The notes under the pieces: model-generated
What the model saw: only the letters and a program-made list of their open reading frames with translations
Told to the model about the DNA's origin: nothing
The model's database searches: none
Position numbers and translations under genes: made by a program
Shown here: in pieces, positions 24,744 to 33,380 of the stretch
Layout: every line of letters starts with the position of its first letter
How positions within the stretch are numbered: the stretch's first letter is position 1
Origin: a bacterium UBP2_UBA5202
Lineage (GTDB): Bacteria > Edwardsbacteria > AC1 > EtOH8
Direction: 5' to 3'
NCBI GenBank assembly: GCA_002412795.1
Contig: DHVS01000001.1
Coordinates: 5,604-69,603, forward strand
DNA: 64,000 nucleotides

Positions 24744-26498
24744 TTAAGCCAGGGGGATCTTGATCCAGAAGCGGCTGCCTTTTCCCAGAACGCTTTCGGC
24801 CCCGGCGCTTCCCCCGTGCAGCTCGGCGATGTGCTTGACGATGGCCAGACCCAGGCCGGTGCCCCCCATTTCCCGGGAGCGGGCCCGGTCCACCCGGTAG
24901 AACCGCTCGAACAGGCGGGGCAGGTTCTCCCGGCTGATGCCGGGGCCGTTGTCGGATACCGAAAGGATCAGGGCATTTTCCCGGATCTCGGCCGCCAGAT
25001 CTATCCAGCTGTTCCGGGGCGCGTACTTGACGGCGTTGTCCAGCAGGTTGCCCAGGGCCGAGGCCATTTTATCAATATCCATCTGCACCGGCTGCTGACC
25101 GGCCTTGTCATTGGTTTGAACCTGATGGTTCTTTTCGGCGATCCGGGTCTTTAGATTGTCAACGGTCCGTTCCAGCAGGGGGCCGACAGCGGAGGGGACC
25201 TTGTTGAGAGTGTAATTTCCCGACTCAATGGCCGAGAGCTCCAGCAGATCGTTCACTAATTTACTCATCCGCAGCGATTGGGCGTGGATCCGCCCCAGGA
25301 AATCCTCCAGCTGCGGACGATTGTCAATGGCGCCGTCCAGCAGGGCTTCGGAAAAACCATTGATGGCCGAGAGCGGGGTTTTTAGCTCGTGGGAAACGTT
25401 GGCCACAAAATCCTTGCGGATTCGCTCCAGCATCTTAAGCCGGGTGATGTCAGAAGACACCAGCACCCAGCCCCGCAGGCTTTCCTGGTCCACGATGGCG
25501 GCGATCCGGACGATGTAAAATTTCTTTTCCCACTCCAGCTCGATCCATTCCCGCTGCTCCTTTACCAGCTGTTCCATGATGGGGCTGCGGATGGCCTCCA
25601 AAAGAAGCCGGCCCCTTGCCTGGCCGGGGTCCAGCCCGAACATTTCGGCGGCGGCGTGGTTCACCATCCTTATCACCTGGCGCTGGTCCAGGGTGATCAC
25701 TCCTTCGCTCATTCCCTCCAACACTGCGGCCAGGTTGCTCCTTTGTTCGGACAGGTCGCTGACGGTCCCCTCCCAGGATTGGGCCAGATGGTTCAGGGTC
25801 CTGGCCACCAGGGCCGTCTCCCGGCTGCTCTTGGTCAGGGGAGCCCGGGCTTTAAGGTCTCCGGATGAAAGCCGGCGGGCGGTTTGTTCAATGTCCCTGA
25901 TGGCCTCGATCTCGGGGCGCCAGGCCAGACTGACCAAAAGCCAGAGCAGGGCCGCACTCAAGATCAGCCCGATGATCACGCCGGCCAGCAATTGTTTCTG
26001 GTAACTTTTCAGCCCCGCCCAGGGCCAGGCGATCCGGCAGTACCCCCAAAGGTTTTTTCCCGACCTGACCGGGACGGCAAAATAGAGCATTTCCATTTTA
26101 AGGGTTTGGCTGTACCTTAAAGCATGGCCCAGTCCTTTTTGCCTGGCCATGGTGATCTCCGGCCGGCCCAGATGGTTGTCCATGGCCTTGAGCCCGGCGG
26201 CATCCTCCTCTGAATCCCCCAGCACCCGGCCCAGGCTGTCGATGATGGTCACCCTTTTGGCCAGCGCCGCGGACTGGACCTGGGCCAGGGAGTCGATGTT
26301 GAGTCCGGGGTCCTCCGCCAGTTTTTGGGATATTTCGGAACTGATCAACAGGGCCTGTCCCTGCAGCCCGTCCAGGGCCAGGCTCAGCAGGTGCTGCCGG
26401 GTGCTGAAATACAGGTAAAGGGAGAATCCGCTCAACACCACCAAAACCGAGACCAGGCCGGCCGAGGCCAGTTTTATTTTAAGGCTGGGATGCGTCAT
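24744..26498 (-). CDS. phoR: PhoR-type phosphate sensor histidine kinase
   Basis: 584 residues: membrane helix (about 10-30), periplasmic domain (31-165), second helix (168-192), HAMP, PAS (about 255-360), HisKA with FVANVSHELKTPLSAING (phospho-accepting His near 372) and a complete HATPase_c (NLLDNAVKYAP, SDNGPGI, GGTGLGLAIVKH). It overlaps the response-regulator gene by four bases. The locus is next to two pst operons, so PhoR is the natural assignment. Kinases of this type lack obvious phosphate-binding sites and instead read Pst/PhoU state. The PAS and periplasmic domain are both present, so it is the longer Bacillus-like form rather than the short E. coli form. Confidence 0.9.
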   Translation of the reverse strand: MTHPSLKIKLASAGLVSVLVVLSGFSLYLYFSTRQHLLSLALDGLQGQALLISSEISQKLAEDPGLNIDSLAQVQSAALAKRVTIIDSLGRVLGDSEEDAAGLKAMDNHLGRPEITMARQKGLGHALRYSQTLKMEMLYFAVPVRSGKNLWGYCRIAWPWAGLKSYQKQLLAGVIIGLILSAALLWLLVSLAWRPEIEAIRDIEQTARRLSSGDLKARAPLTKSSRETALVARTLNHLAQSWEGTVSDLSEQRSNLAAVLEGMSEGVITLDQRQVIRMVNHAAAEMFGLDPGQARGRLLLEAIRSPIMEQLVKEQREWIELEWEKKFYIVRIAAIVDQESLRGWVLVSSDITRLKMLERIRKDFVANVSHELKTPLSAINGFSEALLDGAIDNRPQLEDFLGRIHAQSLRMSKLVNDLLELSAIESGNYTLNKVPSAVGPLLERTVDNLKTRIAEKNHQVQTNDKAGQQPVQMDIDKMASALGNLLDNAVKYAPRNSWIDLAAEIRENALILSVSDNGPGISRENLPRLFERFYRVDRARSREMGGTGLGLAIVKHIAELHGGSAGAESVLGKGSRFWIKIPLA

Positions 26499-27181
26499 TC
26501 TTCCTCTTTAAGTTTGTAGCCGAAGGATTTGACGGTCAGAATGGCTCCGTCCAGCAGGGGGATCTTTTTCCGCAGATGACGGATATGAACGTCCACCGTC
26601 CGGTTGCCGCCGTAGTAGTCCTGGCCCCAGACGGCGTTGAGGATCTGCTCCCGGGAGAGCACCCGGCCGGGGCGTTTAAGCAGGTATTCCAGCAGGCCGA
26701 ACTCCTTGGCGGTCAGTTCCACCTCCTTTTTGCTGACTGTGACCACATGGCGCTCGCCGTCCAGCATCATCTTTCCGTAATTCAAAACCGCCTTGGTTTC
26801 TTCCGGCGGCTGGTTGCGGCGGAAGATGGCCCGGATCCGGGCCATCAGTTCCTTGGGGCTGAAAGGCTTGGTCAGGTAGTCGTCGGCCCCCATCTCCAGG
26901 CCCACTATCTTGTCGGTCTCCTCGGCCTTGGCGGTCAGCATGATGATGGGCAGCCTTTTGGTGGCCGGCTCGGAACGGAGGATCCGGCAAAGTTCCAGGC
27001 CTTCCATCCCGGGCAGCATCAGGTCCAGCACCAGCAGGTCGGGGGGCTGGCGACGGATGCGCTCCAGGGCCCGTTGGCCGTCGGAGATGGCCTCGGATCT
27101 GAAGCCGTCCTTTTTAAGGTAATGCTCCACCAGGTCGGCGATGTCCCGCTCGTCCTCCACTATATAAATAAGTTTCGCCAT
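26495..27181 (-). CDS. phoB: PhoB/PhoP-type response regulator
   Basis: 228 residues: receiver domain with phospho-acceptor Asp53 (VLDLMLPGMEG), Thr in IIMLTAK and Lys in DYLTKPFSPKEL, followed by an OmpR/PhoB winged helix (VELTAKEFGLLEYLLKRPGR, NRTVDVHIRHLRKKI). It activates phosphate-starvation genes. Its own promoter region (27232-27295, minus strand) carries four TTAAC/TTCA hexamers at 11-bp spacing, so autoregulation is likely, and the same pattern occurs before three plus-strand units. First gene of the phoB-phoR operon. Confidence 0.93.
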   Translation of the reverse strand: MAKLIYIVEDERDIADLVEHYLKKDGFRSEAISDGQRALERIRRQPPDLLVLDLMLPGMEGLELCRILRSEPATKRLPIIMLTAKAEETDKIVGLEMGADDYLTKPFSPKELMARIRAIFRRNQPPEETKAVLNYGKMMLDGERHVVTVSKKEVELTAKEFGLLEYLLKRPGRVLSREQILNAVWGQDYYGGNRTVDVHIRHLRKKIPLLDGAILTVKSFGYKLKEEE

Positions 27182-27231
27182 AAGTACCCCCGGTTGAAAA
27201 TTGCTTTTTAGAAAACCGTTATATTACAATG

Positions 27232-27295
27232 ATAATAAAAAACCGGGCCAATGTAAAGTGAAAAAGAGATGAAGCTAATGTTAAGGGGCGGTTAA
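27232..27295 (-). promoter_or_regulatory. Pho-box array and promoter of phoBR
   Basis: On the minus strand, TTAACC (27295-27290), TTAACA (27284-27279), TTCATC (27273-27268) and TTCACT (27262-27257) start exactly 11 bases apart. A TATTAT -10 candidate follows at 27237-27232. The 11-bp period is that of PhoB/PhoP direct-repeat sites. Confidence 0.72.
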
Positions 27296-27311
27296 CTTCC
27301 CGCCAAACCAT

Positions 27312-27365
27312 TTCACATTAAATTAACATAAGCCATACGGGAAAGAAACGCGGCCGGGTTATATT
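27312..27365 (+). promoter_or_regulatory. Pho-box pair and promoter of the small-protein/PHP unit
   Basis: TTCACA (27312) and TTAACA (27323), 11 bases apart; TATATT at 27360-27365 lies 48 bases after the first hexamer, the same geometry as at 28270 and 33289. Confidence 0.6.
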
Positions 27366-27394
27366 TGGGCCGTGAACATTTTAAATGCAACATC

Positions 27395-27547
27395 ATGAAA
27401 AATGAAACATCCTTTTTGACCCGGTATGGTTTGGTATTAGTGGGAGTGGGTTATGTTTTGTTCTTAGCCTGGTTATTGGTCCTTAAAAATATGTCTGGCC
27501 CGGAACCTGTCAAGCTCTGTCGTCCGCCAATCCGCAGTTCCCAATAG
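27395..27547 (+). CDS. Small single-helix membrane protein
   Basis: 50 residues from ATG 27395: MKNETSFLTRYGLVLVGVGY, then a hydrophobic helix (about 10-31) and a short polar tail. It ends 12 bases before the PHP gene and begins about 23 bases after the predicted Pho-controlled transcript start, so it could be a phosphate-regulated small protein. There is no clear Shine-Dalgarno. Not recognised; it may also be just leader. Confidence 0.4.
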   Translation: MKNETSFLTRYGLVLVGVGYVLFLAWLLVLKNMSGPEPVKLCRPPIRSSQ

Positions 27548-27559
27548 GAGGCAATACAA

Positions 27560-28273
27560 ATGGGTAAAGCCGATCTTCACATCCACACCAACTACTCCGA
27601 CGGCTCCGCCACCGTGATGCAGGTGCTGCGCCGGGCGGTGGAAATGGGGCTGGATACCATAGCCATCACCGATCACAATGAGATCGCCGGGGCCGTAAAA
27701 GCCAGGGAACTGGCGGAGCGGTGGGGCCTGAAAATAGATGTGATAATCGGGGAAGAGATCACCACCTCGGACGGGCATGTGGTGGGGCTTTTCCTGAAAG
27801 AAAAGATCAGGCCCCTGTTGACCGCCCAGGCCACGGTGGACGAGATCCACCGGCAGGGCGGGTTGGCGGTGGCGGTGCACCCGTTCTCGCTCTGGCTAAA
27901 GCTATTCAACTGCGGCGGGGTGGGGCGGCTGGCGGAACGCCTCCAATTCGACGCCATAGAGGTGGCCAACGGAGCCTTGACCGAAACCTTCAGCAACCAG
28001 TACACCAAGGCCTATAACAACAAGGTGATAAAACTGGCCGGAGTGGGCGGCTCAGACGCCCACACCATAGAGGCTTTGGGCCAGGCCTATACAATGTTTC
28101 CCGGGCGCGGCGCCGCCTGGCTCAGGAACGCAATCATTCATAAAGCCACCAGATCTGTTTTAACGGGCTCCCGGTTTAAGGCCCTGCTGGACTTCATAAC
28201 TGACCACTTAAAAGGCAAGCTGGCCCTGTACGGTCCCCAGGGCGGGCGGCTGGGGCAGGTTGATACGGTTTAA
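27560..28273 (+). CDS. PHP-domain phosphoesterase
   Basis: 237 residues. The PHP metal-binding motifs are complete: DLHIHTNYSDGS (H-x-H), ITDHNEIAGA (D-H), EITTSDGHVVGLF (Glu, His), AVAVHPF and GGSDAHTIEALG (D-x-H). Family members of this size hydrolyse small phosphate esters such as 3',5'-bisphosphates or AMP, or single nucleotides from RNA (YciV/TrpH type). It sits under a predicted Pho promoter, which fits a phosphate-scavenging role. AGGAGG precedes the ATG. Its stop codon overlaps the next Pho box. The C-terminal 60 residues (GSRFKALLDF...) are family-typical. Confidence 0.87.
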   Translation: MGKADLHIHTNYSDGSATVMQVLRRAVEMGLDTIAITDHNEIAGAVKARELAERWGLKIDVIIGEEITTSDGHVVGLFLKEKIRPLLTAQATVDEIHRQGGLAVAVHPFSLWLKLFNCGGVGRLAERLQFDAIEVANGALTETFSNQYTKAYNNKVIKLAGVGGSDAHTIEALGQAYTMFPGRGAAWLRNAIIHKATRSVLTGSRFKALLDFITDHLKGKLALYGPQGGRLGQVDTV

Positions 28274-28323
28274 CACTATCTTAATCTGCGGGAAAAACGA
28301 ACAAAATATTTCCGGGATATAAT
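28270..28323 (+). promoter_or_regulatory. Pho-box pair and promoter of the porin-pstSCAB operon
   Basis: TTAACA (28270) overlaps the PHP stop, TTAATC (28281) follows at 11 bases, and a perfect TATAAT lies at 28318-28323, 48 bases from the first hexamer. Two more 11-bp positions (28292, 28303) are degenerate. Confidence 0.65.
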
Positions 28324-28366
28324 AGGCCAGGATCAAATATAAATGAAAAAACAGAAAGGAACGGTA

Positions 28367-29698
28367 ATGGGAATCAACAAGGTTATTTTTACGGGACTGG
28401 CCCTGCTGGCGGCCGCCAACATGGCCTCAGCCCAGACTGCCAAGAAAGCAAAGCCGGACACCATGGTAATTGAGATGAAAAAGCAGATGGAGCAACTGGT
28501 TTCGCAGGTGTCCACCCTAAATCAGGAGCTAAATGCAGCCAAGGCCCAGATGAACCAGAATGAAGGGGGAAGGATCCAGGCGGCGGAAGAGAGCGCCTCG
28601 GCGGCCCACGACAAACTGGCCGGCATCGACGAAAGGATTCTGACGGTAGAGAGCGATCTGGGCGGAGTGAAAAAACTGAAGGTTTCCGGCTATATCCAGA
28701 CTCGTTTTGAGTACATCAACCACGACAAGATAGATACCCTGCCCAATGCCACCGACAAGGGCACCGACTCCAGCTGGTTCTATGTCCGCCGGGGCCGTAT
28801 CAAGTTCGTCTACACCCCGGGTCCGACCTCCCAGTATTGCATCTACCCCGACTTTTCCAAGAACACCGTCTCCCTTAAGGAGGCCTGGATCACGATCAAA
28901 GAACCCTGGACCCCGATAGGCTTCAGCCTGACCATGGGCCAGATGAACTGGCCGTTCGGAGTGGAGATCGAACGTTCCTCGTCCACCCGGGAGCTCCCGG
29001 AGCGCTCCACCGCATCCGGCAAGTTGTTCAAGGGAGAGCGCGACCGGGGAGTCAAGCTTTCATTCACGCCGGTGCAGAAAGCCGGGATGCTTTCCGCACT
29101 GACCGTGGACCTGGGAGTTTACAACGGGTACGGCGTAGACAACAGCACCTTCACCTGGAACGATCCCACCAAACCCAAGGATTTCATCGCCCGGGCCAGG
29201 GCCGACCTGGGGGTGGTCAGCCTGACAGCCTCTTATTATGACGGCCATGAAAAATCATCGGTTACCTCAGGCAACTATTACAAGGGCCGACTGGGAGGTT
29301 CGCTGGAAGCCTACTACCAGTTCCTGCCCTTCGGCGGAACGGCTTTGCTGGCCGAGGGCGTCCAGGGCATCCAGACCGGCAAGAAAGTGCTGGGAGGCTA
29401 TGTGATGCTGGTCCAGAACATCGGGGACAAGTTCGGCCTGGCCTTCCGGGCCGACACCTATGACCCCAACACCTCCTCTGACACCACGCTGTTTGGCGGC
29501 ACCGCCAACGATCTGAAGTACGAACAGACCTCGAATCTCTCGGCGGCCTTGAACTACTGGTGGGATGACGCGGTGCGCTTTACCCTTTCGGCCGACCGGA
29601 CCCTTTACCATACCGGCATGATGATCATGGAACAGCACCCCAAATACAAGACCTATCAGGACGATAAAATTACCGCCCAAATGCAGATCAAGTTCTAA
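28367..29698 (+). CDS. OprP/OprO-type porin with N-terminal coiled coil
   Basis: 443 residues from ATG 28367, which has AAAGGAACGGTA before it; an in-frame ATG at 28343 is an alternative. Signal peptide (to ANMASA), a coiled coil (about 30-100: MKKQMEQLVSQVSTLNQELN) that would anchor trimers to the cell wall, then a barrel of the phosphate-selective porin O/P family (GYIQTRFEYI, SSWFYVRRGRIKF, TMGQMNWPFGVEIERSSSTRELPER) ending in aromatic Phe (TAQMQIKF). It heads the operon with pstSCAB under a Pho-box promoter, so phosphate entry across the outer membrane is the likely job. Confidence 0.88.
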   Translation: MGINKVIFTGLALLAAANMASAQTAKKAKPDTMVIEMKKQMEQLVSQVSTLNQELNAAKAQMNQNEGGRIQAAEESASAAHDKLAGIDERILTVESDLGGVKKLKVSGYIQTRFEYINHDKIDTLPNATDKGTDSSWFYVRRGRIKFVYTPGPTSQYCIYPDFSKNTVSLKEAWITIKEPWTPIGFSLTMGQMNWPFGVEIERSSSTRELPERSTASGKLFKGERDRGVKLSFTPVQKAGMLSALTVDLGVYNGYGVDNSTFTWNDPTKPKDFIARARADLGVVSLTASYYDGHEKSSVTSGNYYKGRLGGSLEAYYQFLPFGGTALLAEGVQGIQTGKKVLGGYVMLVQNIGDKFGLAFRADTYDPNTSSDTTLFGGTANDLKYEQTSNLSAALNYWWDDAVRFTLSADRTLYHTGMMIMEQHPKYKTYQDDKITAQMQIKF

Positions 29699-29723
29699 AA
29701 AATAAAAAATGAGGAGAATTCAA

Positions 29724-30551
29724 ATGACAAAAAAAATCATTATAACCGCAGCCCTGGTACTGGTGGCGGTCATGGCCGGGTTGTCCCAGGCCGGGAGGGG
29801 CATAACTTTAAAGGGGTCCGACACCATGCTGCTTTTGGGCCAGCGCTGGGCCGAGATCTATATGCAGAAGAACCCGGGTGCGGTGATCCAGGTGACCGGA
29901 GGCGGTTCGGGAGTGGGCATCGCAGCCCTGATCAACGGTTCCACCGAAATCTGCATGGCCTCCCGCAGCATGAGGGATTCGGAAAAGCAGAAACTGCGCG
30001 AACGGTACTTCAATCTGGGGCACGAGATCCCGGTGGCCAAGGACGGCGTGACCCTGTACCTTAACGAAAAGAATCAGATCAGCGAACTGACCCTGGACCA
30101 GATCAAGGACATTTACACCGGCAACACCACCAACTGGTCGCAGCTGGGCGGGCCGGACGCCAAGATCATCGTCTACGGCCGCGAGAACAGCTCGGGCACC
30201 TACGTCTTCTTCCGGGAAGTGGCCATGAAGAACGCTGATTACACCTCCAGCATGCAGTCCCTGCCCGGCACCGCGGCGGTGGTCAATGCCGTGGCCAAGG
30301 ATGTCTACGGGATCGGATACGGCGGATCCGCTTATGCCAAGGGCGTCAAGGAAGTGGCCATCAAGACCGCCAAGGGAAGCTTTAAGCCCACCACCGAAAC
30401 CGTAAAAAGCGGGCAATATCCGCTGGCCCGGAACCTGTTTTGGTACCTGCGGGCAAAACCCAGCGGCGAGATGAAAAAATTAGTGGACTGGGTGCTTTCT
30501 CCCGAGGGGCAGGAGATCGTCAAGAAAGTCGGATATTTCACCATAAAATAG
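29724..30551 (+). CDS. pstS: Phosphate-binding protein PstS (system 1)
   Basis: 275 residues: signal peptide (about 1-22), then a periplasmic phosphate-binding fold with ITLKGSDTMLLLGQRW, TGGGSGVGIAAL, YGRENSSGTYVFFRE and a C-terminal WVLSPEGQEIVKKVGY. The Ser/Thr/Arg residues in GSDTM and GRENSSGTY are the usual phosphate ligands. The start is moved to 29724 because GAGGAG sits eight bases upstream, inside the longer reading frame that begins at 29709. No lipobox, so this form is soluble. A stem-loop at 30577-30613 separates it from pstC. Confidence 0.92.
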   Translation: MTKKIIITAALVLVAVMAGLSQAGRGITLKGSDTMLLLGQRWAEIYMQKNPGAVIQVTGGGSGVGIAALINGSTEICMASRSMRDSEKQKLRERYFNLGHEIPVAKDGVTLYLNEKNQISELTLDQIKDIYTGNTTNWSQLGGPDAKIIVYGRENSSGTYVFFREVAMKNADYTSSMQSLPGTAAVVNAVAKDVYGIGYGGSAYAKGVKEVAIKTAKGSFKPTTETVKSGQYPLARNLFWYLRAKPSGEMKKLVDWVLSPEGQEIVKKVGYFTIK

Positions 30552-30576
30552 GCCGATCACTATACATTAACGCCTG

Positions 30577-30613
30577 ATCCAGGGGACTTTTGCCCAAACA
30601 AGGTCCTCTGGAT
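30577..30613 (+). promoter_or_regulatory. Stem-loop between pstS and pstC
   Basis: ATCCAGGGGACTTT and AGGTCCTCTGGAT form a 12-13-bp imperfect hairpin with a short loop and no strong U-tract. In such operons an intergenic hairpin often raises pstS mRNA over the permease genes. Confidence 0.55.
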
Positions 30614-30639
30614 TTGGCCGTTGTTTTAAGGATAACCTT

Positions 30640-31566
30640 ATGAGCCTCCAGAAAAAAAGGTTTCGCTACCTCGGGGAATCGCTGATAGAGGGCAACATCA
30701 AGATCACCGCCATCCTGGCCATAATCGCGGTGTTTCTGATATTCCTGTTCATCATGCGGGAGTCGCTGCCGATATTCTTCAGCCAGGAAGTGATGCAGGA
30801 GATAACCTTCGGGAAATTATTCCATGGGATCGAATGGCAGCCGGTGTCGGATAATCCCCGGTTCTCGATGTGGCCGATAATTTTGGGCAGTTTAAAAGTT
30901 ACCATGATCGCCCTGGTCTTTGCGGTCCCGGCGGCCATCGGAGCGGCCCTCTACAGCTCGGAGTTCGCCGGGCCCCGGCTCAAGGAGTTCATCAAACCGG
31001 TGGTGGAACTGCTGGCCGGCATTCCCTCGGTGGTGCTGGGTTTCTTCGCCCTGATAATCATGGCTTCTTTCCTGAAAAGCATCTTCGGCTGGACCTACCG
31101 CCTGAACGCGGTCAATGCCGGAATCGCCCTGGGATTTGCAGTGATCCCGGCCATCTATTCGCTGGCCGAGGACGCCATCAATGCCGTGCCCAGATCGTTC
31201 CGGGAGGCGGCCCTGGGGCTGGGCGCCACCCCCTGGCAGACAGCAACCAAAGTGGTACTGCCGGCGGCCCTGCCCGGGGTATCGGCGGCGGTGCTGTTCG
31301 GCATGGGCCGGGCGGTGGGCGAGACCATGGTGGTGCTGATGGCCGCCGGCAACGCCCCGCTGTTCTCCTTCAACCCGCTGGAGTCCACCCGCACCATGAC
31401 CGCCACCATCGCGGCCGAGCTGGGAGAAGTAGTGTTCGGCGGCGGCCACTACCATGCCCTGTTCTTTATCGGCCTGGCCTTATTCCTGGTCACGTTTGTG
31501 ATCAACACCGTTTCCTGGGTCTTGTTCGACGGTCTGATGAACAGACTGTATGGGGCGAAGAAATAG
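30640..31566 (+). CDS. pstC: Phosphate ABC transporter permease PstC (system 1)
   Basis: 308 residues, six hydrophobic helices. The binding-protein-dependent permease loop is EAALGLGATPWQTATKVVLPAALPG (about residues 188-212), and the PstC-typical ELLAGIPSVVLGFFAL is near 120 and GRAVGETMVVLMAAGN near 226. It forms the inner-membrane channel with PstA. Eight bases separate it from pstA. The start has a purine-rich AAGGATAA upstream. Confidence 0.94.
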   Translation: MSLQKKRFRYLGESLIEGNIKITAILAIIAVFLIFLFIMRESLPIFFSQEVMQEITFGKLFHGIEWQPVSDNPRFSMWPIILGSLKVTMIALVFAVPAAIGAALYSSEFAGPRLKEFIKPVVELLAGIPSVVLGFFALIIMASFLKSIFGWTYRLNAVNAGIALGFAVIPAIYSLAEDAINAVPRSFREAALGLGATPWQTATKVVLPAALPGVSAAVLFGMGRAVGETMVVLMAAGNAPLFSFNPLESTRTMTATIAAELGEVVFGGGHYHALFFIGLALFLVTFVINTVSWVLFDGLMNRLYGAKK

Positions 31567-31573
31567 GCGGCAT

Positions 31574-32488
31574 ATGAATTATCAGACAAAATTTAAAAAA
31601 ATCGGCGACAAGGTAAAGATCGGCCTGACCGGGACGGCGGTCCTTTTGATATTGGCAATTCTGGCAATCATCCTTTTGGCTGTAATCGCCGGCGGTTATA
31701 AAAGCCTGAGCTGGGAGTTCCTGAGCCAGCCGCCCCGCGACGGCATGACCAAGGGCGGGATCTTCCCGGCCATCTTCGGGATGGTGTTCTCGCTGATCCT
31801 GATGCTGATCGCGGTGGTGCCGGTGGGAGTGGCCACCGCCGTTTACCTGCACGAGTATGCCCGGCCAGATTTTATCCTGACCAGATTGATCCGGGGGGCG
31901 GTCAACAACCTGGCCGGGGTTCCTTCCATCGTTTTCGGCCTGTTCGGACTGGGCTTCTTCATCCAGTTCATCGGCAACGGGATCGACCGGTCGCTGGGGC
32001 AGAGCGGACTGTTCGGCCAGCCCTGCATCCTGTGGGCCTCGCTGACCCTGGCCCTGATGAACCTGCCGATGATCATCGTGGCCACCGAGGAGGCTTTGAG
32101 GGCCATACCCCAGGCGGAGCGGGCCGGGGCCCTGGCCCTGGGGGCCACCAAGTGGCAGACCATCCGGCATGTGGTGCTGCCCCAGGCCATCCCCGGCATA
32201 CTGACCGGAGTGGTGCTGGTGGTCAGCCGGGGGGCCGGGGAGGTGGCGCCCATCATGTTCACCGGGGCGGCCTATTACCTGCCCTACCTGCCCAAACTGC
32301 CCACCGACCAGTTCATGACCCTGGGCTACCACATCTTCGTGATGACCACCCAGTCGCCGGACATAGACGCCACCGTGCCCATAGCCATGGGCGCCACCCT
32401 GGTTTTGCTGGCGCTGACCTTCTCGCTGAACATCATCGCCATCATCATCAGGTCCCGCACCAGAAGCCAGCTTAGAAAAGGAAGATAG
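31574..32488 (+). CDS. pstA: Phosphate ABC transporter permease PstA (system 1)
   Basis: 304 residues starting at ATG 31574, just after the pstC stop (the longer reading from 31550 would overlap pstC). Six helices; PstA-typical VNNLAGVPSIVFGLFGLGFF near 115, the permease loop AGALALGATKWQTIRHVVLP near 186, and VSRGAGEVAPIMFTGAAYYLP near 217. Followed one base later by pstB. Companion of PstC in the phosphate channel. Confidence 0.93.
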   Translation: MNYQTKFKKIGDKVKIGLTGTAVLLILAILAIILLAVIAGGYKSLSWEFLSQPPRDGMTKGGIFPAIFGMVFSLILMLIAVVPVGVATAVYLHEYARPDFILTRLIRGAVNNLAGVPSIVFGLFGLGFFIQFIGNGIDRSLGQSGLFGQPCILWASLTLALMNLPMIIVATEEALRAIPQAERAGALALGATKWQTIRHVVLPQAIPGILTGVVLVVSRGAGEVAPIMFTGAAYYLPYLPKLPTDQFMTLGYHIFVMTTQSPDIDATVPIAMGATLVLLALTFSLNIIAIIIRSRTRSQLRKGR

Positions 32489-32489
32489 A

Positions 32490-33257
32490 ATGGAAATCAG
32501 AGAAAACCGTTTGGAGATAAAGGATTTCAGCCTTTACTACCACCGCACCAAGGCCCTGGAGGAAATCTCCATGGACATCCCCGAAAAAAAGGTGACCGCC
32601 ATCATCGGGCCTTCGGGCTGCGGCAAGTCCACCCTGCTCCGGTCCATCAACCGGATGAACGAGATGATAGACGGGGTGCTGACCGAGGGCCGGATACTGC
32701 TGGATGCCGAGAACATTTACGACCGGAGCATAGACGTGGTGGAGCTGCGCCGCAAGGTGGGGATGGTATTCCAGAGGCCCAACCCCTTTCCCAAATCCAT
32801 CTACGAGAACGTGGCCTTCGGGGTGCGGATGGGGGAGAACAAACAGGCCAAGGGCCGGCTGGAGGAAGTGGTGGAGCGGTCGCTGAAGGAGGCGGCCATC
32901 TGGGACGAGGTCAAGGACCGGCTGCAGCGCTCGGCCATGGAGCTTTCGGGCGGACAGCAGCAGAGGGTCTGCATCGCCCGGGCCCTGGCGGTGGAGCCGG
33001 AGGTCATATTGATGGACGAACCGGCCTCGGCCCTGGATCCCATAGCCACCGCCAAGATCGAGGAACTGATATTCAAACTAAAGGAAAAATACACCATCGT
33101 CATCGTCACCCACAACATGCAGCAGGCGGCCCGGGTCTCGGACCAGACGGCCTTCTTAATGCTGGGCAAACTCATAGAGTACGGAGATACGGCCACCATT
33201 TTCACCAACCCCAAAAACAAGACCACCGAGGAATACATCACCGGAAGGTTCGGATGA
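32490..33257 (+). CDS. pstB: Phosphate ABC transporter ATPase PstB1 (canonical)
   Basis: 255 residues with a full set of ATPase motifs: Walker A GPSGCGKSTLLR (about 41), Q-loop GMVFQRPNPFP, signature LSGGQQQR, Walker B VILMDEPASALD and H-loop VTHNMQQ. It powers phosphate import by system 1. It starts one base after pstA. It is the reference against which the two odd PstB copies downstream (35960, 36829) should be judged. All three share the C-terminal EEYITGRFG-type ending. Confidence 0.95.
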   Translation: MEIRENRLEIKDFSLYYHRTKALEEISMDIPEKKVTAIIGPSGCGKSTLLRSINRMNEMIDGVLTEGRILLDAENIYDRSIDVVELRRKVGMVFQRPNPFPKSIYENVAFGVRMGENKQAKGRLEEVVERSLKEAAIWDEVKDRLQRSAMELSGGQQQRVCIARALAVEPEVILMDEPASALDPIATAKIEELIFKLKEKYTIVIVTHNMQQAARVSDQTAFLMLGKLIEYGDTATIFTNPKNKTTEEYITGRFG

Positions 33258-33288
33258 CGTTTGGCTAAGCATTTTAAAGGAAGATAAT

Positions 33289-33342
33289 TTAACACGGATT
33301 TAACATTGAATTAACCTGTGGTTCAATTATGTTTTATATATT
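33289..33342 (+). promoter_or_regulatory. Four-repeat Pho box and promoter of the second pst operon
   Basis: TTAACA (33289), TTAACA (33300), TTAACC (33311) and TTCAAT (33322) start exactly 11 bases apart; TATATT at 33337-33342 is 48 bases from the first repeat and 10 from the end of the last. This is the clearest PhoB/PhoP-type site in the window. Confidence 0.82.
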
Positions 33343-33380
33343 GTTAACAATCATAAAACATAAAAGGAGTCACGAACCAC

